Under the pieces are notes generated by a model. The model did no database searches, was not told the origin of the DNA, and saw nothing but the letters and a program-made list of their open reading frames with translations. A stretch of 64,000 nucleotides of DNA from Eunapius fragilis (Eukaryota; Porifera; Demospongiae; Spongillida; Spongillidae), in NCBI GenBank assembly GCA_963681505.1, contig OY811982.1:6004683-6068682 (forward strand), given 5' to 3'. The position numbers and the translations under genes are program-made. Shown here piece by piece: positions 51,601 to 63,600 of this stretch. Each line of letters starts with the position of its first letter. Position 1 is the first letter of the stretch.

Positions 51601-54600
51601 TTCATGATTTGAATGTACATGCCTGTTGGTTGGTGTAGGTCTCATATGGCTTCAAACCGAGGCCCCAAATTTCATACATGACAGCTCCAAAAGACCACAC
51701 ATCACTCATCGTTGAGTACTTTTTGAATTGGATGGCCTAGTTAGGAAATATTGTGCAACTGAATGACACTTCTTGCCACAATTCAATGTACCAACATACC
51801 TCTGGTGCTGTCCACTTAACAGGTATTTGACCACCATGTGAAATATAATACTCATCTTCATCTAATATTCTTGACATACCAAAATCTGAAATCTGTAAAG
51901 GATGTTATTTTCTCAGTGCCATACATGCAGTGTGGTTACTGTGGTTACTTCAACTATATACAGAGCTACCATGTTATTGCAAACAGGTGTGTATTGAAGC
52001 ATTTTAAATATGTAACAACATGTAAGAAATAAACAGCTCAATATAATCATATTAGTAAATGTGACAAAAAACACGAACTGTGTGTTTAAGATGCCAATAA
52101 TACTTAGTAATAGTTACCTTGCAAATTAGTTTATCAGACAATAGAATATTCCTTGCTGCAAGGTCTCTGTGCACAAATCCTTTTCTGGAAAGGTATAACA
52201 TGCCCAGTGCCACTTGTTGACAGAAGGCCAGTAGCTGATTCGGAGAGGTTAATGTCTGCACTTCACCCTGACTAATAAAAAACAGAACAGCATATAAGAT
52301 TCAAATAAACCTTACCCATCCTACCATGGCCTCTGCTTCAGAAGATGATTTCTCAAATCTCCATTAGTGAGTAGTTCCAATACTAATATTACCTATATAG
52401 GTAATGTTTAATGCATCCAAGGGGTACAACGGAATGTCCCAATATATATATAAACACATACAGGAGTTCCAACAGTGACCACTCCATAGAGCTGCACTAT
52501 GTTCTCGTGATGGAATTGCCCATTGATAGCCGCTTCCTGCAAAAACTTGACTTCATCCTCTGGAGAGGCATTTCCTTTGAGCATCTTCAAGGCAACCTCT
52601 TTTTGCTGAGTTCCATAAAGCCACAGTCCTTTGTTTACTGTTCCAAACTCCCCAGAACCCAGATTATTCAAAATTCTAATCATAAGAAAGTATATCATTT
52701 AACCCAATTTACTTCCTCACCACCCCCCCCCCCCCCACCACCCCCCACCACCCCCCCCCCCCCCCGATCCCTAATACTCACACTTTCTAGCTGCATGCAC
52801 CAAGCAATACTTACTGGATGTTTTGCCTTGGAATTTCTAGATAGTTCTGTTCACGGATTTGTTGGTATATCTCTTCATGGTCAGTGGAAGGCATCCAAAA
52901 TGGTTCCATTTCATAAACACAAGAATTGTTCTTCTGAAATAATAGTTATCAAGTTTTCAAGTATTTAGTATTGTATGAGAAACCTACTGTAAATCAATCA
53001 AATCAATCACAATCGAATTTGGACTTTCAGTAATGGTTGGATTTTTGCATGTAGTTACAATGTTCACTTGTATGCAGGTATTACTGTTACCACGAATAGT
53101 TTGACATCAATATATGAGGCTGCATGCAGTTAAACATTACATTTATAATATATCTGTTGGCACTTCATACTTTATATGGAATTATCTGACCACCCCGCCA
53201 TTAACTTTGTGGAGGTGCCATTACTTTTTATTTTTGAATCAACTGGTTTGCATGAATTTTTCTTGGCCATGTCAAATGTTTGCATTTCACATGTACTTAG
53301 GTTGTTTTTGAATTCTTCATCCATTTATGGCTCTATCCCTAGAAAATTTTATTCTATTTTTTATTCTATTTGCAGTTTCTAGGGATAATAGCTGACCGTG
53401 TTATTCTACATACTGTGTGATTATTACTCAATGCTGAACAGCTATTTATATAAATTCACTATAATCTCATTTCAGTTAAGCCACTTACACTTTAAAAGCA
53501 TAAATTATACTAGCGTCCACCTCTATTTTATTCTATTGCATAGAATAAAAGCTACAAATTTTTACCATCTATGTATCCCCGTAATCGCACTGCTATAGTT
53601 CCGCTACAGCTTCCGCTCTTAACATTTGTGTTTCGGATTCTAGTTGTAGTGTGATGCTGTATACAATATCTGTGCACTGGATGTCCCAAAGAAACATGGT
53701 TTTCACGATATTCTAAGTTAAAGTTTTTAAAATTCTATCTGAGAGTTTTTAGGGCTATAATACGATGGTTGACCACCAGTTGTACGTGCTCGTGTCACGC
53801 GCGGGCATCCTAGAAAATTAGGATGGCTGCTTGTATTTGGAAAGAGGGAGTTTACTGTTTTGCACATTCCTCGGAAGCATTTTGTAGACTACAAACTGCA
53901 AAACAACATTTTAACAAAGCTGTCACGTGGGAAGTTGTAATTTGTATATACGTCAAGCAAATTAGTCATTTTCATAACAGCAACCTTGTATCTATTGCAT
54001 TGTAAGAACCTTGATTAACCGCTGAGTCCAGACTAGTGAAAGGGCATGTAGTCGCATGCATCAGTATTGCAATTAATGTGGGCTCATTTCTGTACGCAAA
54101 GCAGTGAAATTTAGCATCAAATAAGTTCATTCTACATGTAAGTCTGCACATGTATCATTTATTATTATTTGCAAGATTGACTCTAGATATATGCCAAGGC
54201 AAAAAAACTGCTTTAAATCATTCCATAATTATATGGAACAGTGTCCAGCAAAATCACCCTTGTGATACTTTTCAAAATGTTCAAGGACAAGCAAAAGAAA
54301 AGTAACGCTTGCATTGAAATGATGGCTAATAATAAATTCAATGCTTAATAACTTCATGCTGGATAGCCCAATTTAGAATGCGTAAGGACCATTTGATAGA
54401 AGCTCTTTGGAGTTCCCGGAAATTCAAACACTTTGAAAACGTGAAAAAACTACCCAGAAGGGTGATTTTGCTGGACACTGTCCCATATATTTATGTATAT
54501 ATACAAATTAAGGTACTTCTATTAGGACTTACCTCACTAAACAAGCCATATAAGTCTTCTGGAACGTTAACTACTGCGAGGTCGTTTCCCTGCAACTGGG

Positions 54601-57600
54601 CTCCAGTAACGCCATAACCATCATATCCATGGAGTTCATAACAACTACTATCGTGTTGTGGCACGTGCGATAACAGGAATTGTTGTTCACCAGGAGGCTG
54701 TGTTGTTGTCTTGTTTCCTACAGCCCTCATGCCGGTTAGCTTAGGGTTTACTTCTGAATAGCCTGCAGTGTTAGACAATATAAGTTATCTTTGGACTGGC
54801 AGCTGCCTCCTAGGAGACTATGTCGCGAATGCACAAACCGCAACAATTTCAATTCTCTTTGACCGGTCATTTCTGGATATGGACCATATATTACGTATAA
54901 ATGACCAGGAGTGAAATATGCCTATAAGGCATAGTTATACAGGCATAGGCATAGCTATACAGGCCTATATCACTGCATGGGGACTCAATGTACATGTATA
55001 GGTCCTTGAAAAGTACTATATACAGCGAATAATGAATGACATACACAGTCGGTTGCACACACACAGTGGCGGATCCAGAAACTTAATGANNNNNNNNNNN
55101 NNNNNNNNNNNNNNNNNNNNNNNNNNNNNNNNNNNNNNNNNNNNNNNNNNNNNNNNNNNNNNNNNNNNNNNNNNNNNNNNNNNNNNNNNNNNNNNNNNNN
55201 NNNNNNNNNNNNNNNNNNNNNNNNNNNNNNNNNNNNNNNNNNNNNNNNNNNNNNNNNNNNNNNNNNNNNNNNNNNNNNNNNNNNNNNNNAATTTCCGGCT
55301 TAGTGTCACAACATTTGAATTGTACCCAAAATAAGAAAGGGTCACAACAACCGCGTTGCTAAAATTCGAACGCAAACAACAGGGTTATAAGTTTTCTTTG
55401 TTTTCATTCTCAATTGGCTGACAATAACAGACATACAGAATGCAGAAATTAATAAGTAGACGATTAATTAAAGTTGACAAGCTTGGCCATATATATGTGT
55501 TAGGCGGTCGTCTATTTAGCATGCAGGCGGGGATGGGAAACTAAAGTCCAGTTTGGATTGGCCTAAAATTTGCTGCATGAATAACTATTAACCAGGTGCG
55601 TAGATGCACATGGAGGATTTCGACATTTACAATGTATTAATATTAACCTCTATATAATCTCTGCATAAATAGGCTAGCCATGCAACTTTTAAACTGCACA
55701 TGCTCCGCATTGTATAGCACCTACCGTTCCCTTGGCTTGTCAGCGTCTTTCTTGCCTTGACAACCCAGAAGAAGCCAATCACCACGAGCAGACTGAGAAC
55801 GAGGAAGAGAAGGGCAACGGTGGGACCCACTATCGCCCCTACGTTGATACCCGTGTTGGCCTCGGCATCTGCACTACTCCTGTAGACGTCAGACTCAGGG
55901 CGGACACCGTGGTGAGTACTTGAGGTATTGCCGATGGTTCAGACGCCGTTGGTGTCTCAACAGACCATCGCGACGATGGGTTGACGGTCGATGTGATTGA
56001 GGCTTTAGGATTCGATGTAAACATGTACGTGGTTGTGGTGGTTCTTTCAGTTGGAACGGGGGCCATCGAGATTGTTCTTATAATCGATGGCGCGCCAGTC
56101 GCACGACTCGAGTTAAGATTTAGAGAAGGGGTTGGCTTAACTGTACTAGTTGCTGATCTTGCGACAATACGTGACCGCGAACTTGTCGTAGGCCTCGAAC
56201 TCTTGGCCATTGGCGATGTAGTTATTATATATCTGATGACGCGCTGTCCGAATGCACCTCGAGGACTTTTGGTTATAAGACCTTATACTGGGTGAAAATA
56301 TTTCACGGCCAACTGTACTCAGGAGCGAATCCAGGAATTTAAATTTTAAAAAGCGGGGGGGGGGGGGGGGGGGGGGGTACCAATCACCAAGGAATGCGGG
56401 GGTGGCCGGGTAGGTGCGGGAGGTGGATATGCCCTCTCCAGCGAAAAAGCTCTGACAGCTAAACGTTGTTAAAAACTCTATATTGCGCGTCGACTATGAA
56501 TGTATGATTAGACGTACGTGCCCATGTATCTGTCACTGGCATTGCCCTCTATACGCCGTTGCTCGATGATGATAGTATTTGAAGTCCTCTGCCTACTGAA
56601 CGTATGTACACTGCACAGGCACGTAAATTTTAGGCTTCAAAACTTATCTCTTTCTGGGAGTGTTAAGATTTCTTTAAAACTGGTACAATAGACCTGTCGC
56701 TATTGGTTTATCAACAATTAATTTGCCAGTCATAATTACTGAGGCCGGCACAGTTGGAGATTGATTATTTAATGAAAAATATAATTAGTTAACCCGTTTT
56801 TAATACAAAGAGTGAACATTTATTTATTGTGCGACCACGGGCTAACCGCGTCCCATCAAAAATCAGGGTATAGGCATGTGCCTTAATCAAAGAGTCCATT
56901 TAATGTTCTATTGTCCTAACTGTGGGAATAATTGTACACCTGCGTTCATGTATATGCACAGATCTTCCGGTTCAGATGTCTTAAGGGCTTAGTGACATTT
57001 AATAACACTGGCACGAGAAAAGTAACATCATTTCGATAGGCGTATATAACAACAACGGGTAATAGCGGAGCTATCCATTTCTCTCCTGCTGTATACTTAC
57101 AAAATGTTATATACTCGCAAGGGTTGTGCTTTTTCGTATCTGAAGGACCTTACTAACTGGATTTGTACTATATGGGATCGAGGCTGCGAAAAGGGAACTA
57201 GCGCATATTTTCAAATTATTTCATATTCAAAGAGACATCTATGTCCTCTACAACTTCTTTCATTCGCACTGGAAATTAGTCTGTCCATCGTAGAGTTACA
57301 GGGTCCTGAATTTTAATTACGCGTACATTTTTATTGCACGCGTGGACTTTGATGCTCCTTCCTGGAAATTTTTATAATATGCGCTAGGTCCCTTTTCGCT
57401 GCCTCGACCCCATATATTAAATTTAACTTGCTTTCGTTCAATTATCAAATGGCAAAGACTGTTTCAGCTGATATACCCCCGAGATGACAGTCAGGACAAT
57501 AGACACGACGTGCAGGATACATTCAGCTAGCATCCATTGTTCATCACAGACTACCTGACAGCAAACCTGACTTGAAATGTATAGAGTGTCCATGTTTTTA

Positions 57601-60600
57601 ACACCGGATCCACGAGAACTAACCTTTTTTTTTTTATTTGTAGAAAGCTGTTTTGAAAAATTAGTCGGAAACGCATTTTGGTATACATATTCTGATAGCC
57701 CAACTCTCGCTGAGTGTTCTAGTGCTATTTTAAACCAGTATCTAGTATATACACTAACCTGCATTCGTTTGAAGCGACGCGGTTTGCAATATCTCGGTAG
57801 TCACGAATAAAGATATACACTTTTTTAGTGCTGTTTCATAATATACTGGGCGCGCCATTTCATTACTATCTAACTCATATAGATGGTTTATAAATGTTCA
57901 GGGTAAGCTCTATTCGCATACAATATCTTGCCCTACTAGTGCCCAGACCATGACCAATATAGAAGTGCTATGTCGCTCGCTCGTTCTACCACCCACAAGA
58001 AGCCAGTGTGTGACAACTGCGATGCTGGGACTAGTTGCACAAAGTGTTGTACATGCCAACCCCGTACGCGCGGTCACCCGAAGAAGGCTAGCGCAGTGCA
58101 GGAAACACCACATCGGTTAAATCCCGAGCGGCGTGCTACATGTACATCACGTTTTGCTGCTGAACCGGCTCGATACGATGAATGAAAGCACCAGCAACTA
58201 TGCATCATCGCAAGTCCACATTTGTCAGGTACTAAAGCTAATGGGTTGCGATGAGCACGAACACTTCCTAGCATCGAAATTAGGCGGCAGGTAATCTAGA
58301 GTGATAAAATAGCAAGGAGTGGTGCGAAATATTTAAAAACAACATGGATTCAAAACCACCATCCTCTTCCAATCCCCGTGCATTAGGGAAAGCAAACACT
58401 GGGCTAGTGTAAGTCCCTTCTACAGCTCCTGGTGTTTATCTTGAAAAGATTTTGGCCGCCTATGTCATCCAATAACAGGATATTCAGGAGTACTTAAGCA
58501 TTAGAATACCCTATTGTGAATTTCATTTTAAACGTAGCCCCACCCCTCCTTATGCATCCTAACCAAATACTTAACCTTACCCCTATGTCACTACATTCAG
58601 GGGTGGATCCAGGGAGAGTTGGGGCACAAATGATAGGTGTTACTAGGGTGGGTACAATCTCGCCCCTGTAGCTAGGTGGTATGGGGAAGCACTTTAAGTG
58701 TTTTGGGGCTCACAGAATCTTCGCACATTGCTCATTTTTTTAATCTCAAGAACTATGTTGAATTTCATTCATTATTAAGATGTCCATGATCATTACTCAT
58801 GCTAGCAGATAAATAGTTTTAAACAATACGTGCGACAGCATATTGTATTGGAAAATTTGTATCAACGAAGAAAGGCTCATCGTACGTGGATCGATGCTTG
58901 AATGCAGATGTGTTTATCGTGTTAAGGGGACACAGTGGTTGAGTGGTGCACCATGCAGCAAGACCTAACCATTCATTAGATATCATACAGTTATTTAATC
59001 GATGAAAGCCACTGAATGAACGTTCTACAAGTAGTGATCGAGTTGTTCTACTTTCAGCTCGGAAAGCATGCAAGCATCAGCAATTATGCAGCAAGATTGC
59101 ATGAAAAAGATACTTATTGGAAACTACGCGAGTAGGTTCCATAGTAATATGCGCTGTTTGAAATGTGTCTATAACGCCAAAGTTGCTTACGATAATGTAT
59201 AGTGGTGCATGGTTTATCTGATAATAGCGTGGGACCAGTTTACTTAGGGTATATTTATCCTATGTATTATATGGCTTCGCTTTGCCAACCTTTATCACCC
59301 TTTGGTCCTCAATGGAGGCAGTCTGGGGATTAGTGTAATATTTTAATGGTACATCTCAACAAAATTGCAGATTTAAAAATAAATCTGTCATGATCGCGCA
59401 ATATGACGTTTTTGCTATCTGAGTCTATAAGTTTCAAGAACTAAATACCACCAGAAAAATTTAGGGAACAAGTAATAAAAACATTCTCTATATGAGAAGG
59501 TTGGTAGTATATAGGAATCAAAGGTGATGGTGGTGTAAAAAGCAAGGGAACAAGGCTTCTGATTGAAAAGGAAACATAAAATAGACCTATATTAGCACGC
59601 ACATTTAATTACGACAACATGCTTCTAGTATAAGTCTATTTCATTTTTCCTTTTCAATCAGAAGCCTTGTTCCCTTGCTTTTTACACCACCATCACCTTT
59701 GATTCCTATATACCACCAACCTTCTCGTATAGAGAATGTTTTTATTACTTGTACATAAAAACTCAACACTTATAAAACAATAATGATGAAAAGGTATATT
59801 GTGGTAGCTTCCCTTGACCCAGGTCAAGTGGAGGTTGTGACATAGGCAAATGATGACCAAGATGAGAATGTGGGCCTTGAATACTCATAATTGAGCTTCC
59901 CAACAAAGAGAATTTAAGCTGCCTCTCAACCACATGATGGAGTCTGGCTCCATTTAGTGGAGAGCAGAGAGGCCAGTTGCTTACAGCTTGTTGTGGCTTG
60001 AGGGCCAAGCCCACCTGTGCGAGAAAGAATAAGCGGTGTGTAGGATTCATGTTCCACTTCATGGATGACTTGTTCATGCAATGATGACTTGTTCATATTT
60101 CCTCATTTTTTCCTCAAAATATGTCACGTAAAAAGTGACGTTTTCGCGTTTTGATTTTTATCCTTCAACTGTTCAGGTTGAATTGAAATAAGTGGAATTA
60201 TCACAGCCAACTATCACTTCTATACAAGAACATTTATTAAAAATCAAATAACGGTATCGATCACTCATTTCTCGATTATAATGGCCTTGTTGGAGCGTTG
60301 TTTGAGACTCTATTTGTAACCCACCACAGTTGCTATGTTTGTGGAAAGCTTGGTTGCAACAGCCAAATGGTCAATTTTGAGTTGCTTCGGCTGCAGGCTT
60401 TCGTACAACTTAGTATGACTTAATTAAGGGTTCATATTCACGGCTTGAAAGTTGTGTGCCTCTGGAGTAGTGCATACTTGTACAGTACAGTGTTGAAAAT
60501 GATACATATTTCAATTTAAGATTTTGTTCATTGAAACGCTTCCCTAGGGAACTAAGGGTTCATAACGTTATTAGAGTATCACTTTGCAGGAGAATCTAAA

Positions 60601-63600
60601 TCGCTTCAAAATCGGCAAATACGTAGAATAGTCAATTCGCTATATTGATTTGTCCGTTAGTTTTACCCGAGCCGTTGCAAAGATAGCTGTGCAAAGTGCG
60701 CGCGCATTGACCGGCTTGATTTGCGCCAATTTATTAACACGCCGCCATCCATACATTGGTGGCACGCATCATTAGCGGCAATCAAGTCGGAAAATATACC
60801 AGCATTTTGCACATGCAGCTATATATATTCAACGGCTATAGAATAGGACACATCAATAGCGACATGCATGGCTGTTCTATGTTTCTCAGTGTAGTACCGA
60901 TTTTGAATATCCTGCTAAGTGTTATTAATAATTAAGTTTTGAACCCCTAGGGGTAACGACCTTTATATCCATTAATAATCTGCGGGGTGCATGAACCAGT
61001 CACTTAAAAATAAAAATAAAAATAAAAACATTAGTCTCTGAAAGAGAACGGATCTGGAATTAAGGTCTGTATAATATATGTGCAGGTGCGATGTAAAAAA
61101 TTGGGAGTCGTTAAATACAATAGCTGGCTGCTAGCATGCTACTGCAGAGAGCCAACACGTGAATACCTTATCATTGTCACCAAGTAGGAAGTGCTGGCAG
61201 ATAATTAAAGTTAAAATTGTCGCCATGCATGAATCTGCCCCAATTTGGTGGTGGAAACAGTGTGTCTCCAAGATGGGGGCACATGTTTTGAACAGAAAAT
61301 AGTAAGAGAGCTAAGTATCTGTAGTTATAAATATAATAAAAAACATCTGGTTTCCACGCCGACTAGGATTTACACAGCAATACGAGCAATCAAGAAATAC
61401 CTGTATTAGTCTGTTTTACATTTATCCACTTCTTCTGTTCCCCTCCGTGTAACTCGTTTCTCTGTCGATATCATTGTCGCATTATGTTTTGCGTATCTCA
61501 GGTTCTTACGATAAAAAAACAACGCGTGGAAGTGTTTATTTTCGTCCTCGTATCCTATATATAATATACAGTAGATCGCAAAGCATTTTCTTCCCAACGC
61601 CTGGACCAAATTTTTTTCGCTCTGTTTCTCGTTTTCTCTGTCAAAAATATTTGTGAATATCCGCCTGCATTTTAGCTGCAACATTTCGTGACACTAGGTT
61701 GGGCCGTTAGCACCTCCGTGCACTTATAAATACACAATGCAATAGGCAGTCTATAACTGGAAAGTGACGAACAATGTCATCATTATACTTAGTGTCCAGG
61801 ATTAATGGACATCAATGCGCCGAATTAAGCTGTCGCTGTCTGTGCATCCGTTTCTGGTTCGCTCCCAGTGCGGTATATATAACTTGACATCCAGCATGAT
61901 ATTTCATAATGCATGCACCTATGCAGAAAACAAATTACCTAGCCTATACATAGCGCAGTACTAAGGCTACATAAATTTAGTGTCCACTACATGGAAAAAA
62001 AAAAAAAGATAAAAAGAAACTGCATTTGGTACATGTTCATGGCTTAATAGTCTTCTTCCCATGTGATTCACCAGCTTGAAAAAAGGAAGGAAAATACAAA
62101 TATTTATGACAGTTCAATAATTAACGGGCAATTATATCAACGGGTACATGAACATAATCTCTTATAAATTTAATTGACAACCATCTATATGCTTTCGCAT
62201 TATTGTCATTAACCGATTACTAATTGAGCGGCGTCAGTATTGTGTTTACCGTTCCTAAAGAATTCTTTTGCAATATTATACGAATTTGAAGTTACTCATG
62301 TTCAAGGCTTCAGATTATATTGTTGAAACCCCCTTCCTGCTACGTAACATTCATCTGCTGCCTCATTTTATTTGGTTTAGTTGTACAAAAATATTTCGGC
62401 GTTAATCGGTTAAGCAGACTGAAAAACTGTCCCTTTATATAAAAACAGTGTAACAATTTACAATGATCCGAGCGATATACGTGCATTTAAATCCCTATAA
62501 TAGTATACATGTATGCATGCATGCATACACGTGTGCAATATATCCTGATCTATAATAGTATACCTGCATTAGCTCTTGCAGGAAGGATCTTGTAATCAAC
62601 ATTATATATTTCAGCATTTGCAGCCGGGTACCAAGGGTCACCAGCGTACACGATGAGATTGCCAGTGACACGACGGGCAGGTTGTGTAGCAGTGTATACA
62701 GTCGACGATCCCACAGACAGCTTTACATTAGGTCCGTTACACTCAACTATAACTTTGATGCGAACATTGAGAGGTAGGTCAAATGACTCAAGTTTCCAGT
62801 TGCCGATAGAAGAATCGCCAATATAGACGCCTAGCTTAGTAGTACCGGGCATAAACCAAATAGCCGGGGCAGCACCTCCGAATTCCCCACAGCAGTCCTT
62901 GCCGGTAGTAAAATGGAGAATGCTTCCCCAATCACTGACCGTACCATGAGCTACAATTTCAAAAGAAAGGATGTAGTTTCCGGTTGTCGCGGAGATTGTA
63001 CCAATTTGATTGCCGCGGACCAATACAGGATGAGCAGGAATATTAGTAGGCGGGGGAAGCGTAGTAGGAACCGTGGGAGGCTTTGTAGCAGGTGGAATAG
63101 TAGGAGGCTTGATGCAATTACCTTCGCCAAGAAAAGTGACAGGTACCGGTGTGATGAGGGTGGGGGAACATATGCATAAAATGGGTAAGCATTAATTCAT
63201 CCCTAGCTGAGTTACATAGCTGCATCATGATCACGCGCGCACACACGTATGTCGATACCGCCCGCACACATGCATGTGCAGAAGACACACATGCATAACG
63301 CACGAAACTTTGTTTAATTCAGTGCACGCGGCTATACCTGAGTAATATGCCTTCAAGCATGAAAGATAAGCTGTAACGAGAAATTGCATGCCATTATTAA
63401 TAACACCATACTTGCATGACTGGCCTTTGTTATAAATACAAGCCTATGCTTACCGTCTTGGGCCGCTTGACATATTCCAACAACCTGATTTATTTCAGAA
63501 ATTTGTTCATTGCTGACACTGTTTATCACTGCAAACATGTCAATAAATAATAAATAAATAGACATACGCATGTACATATAAACTATGTTTGGCTCTCAGC

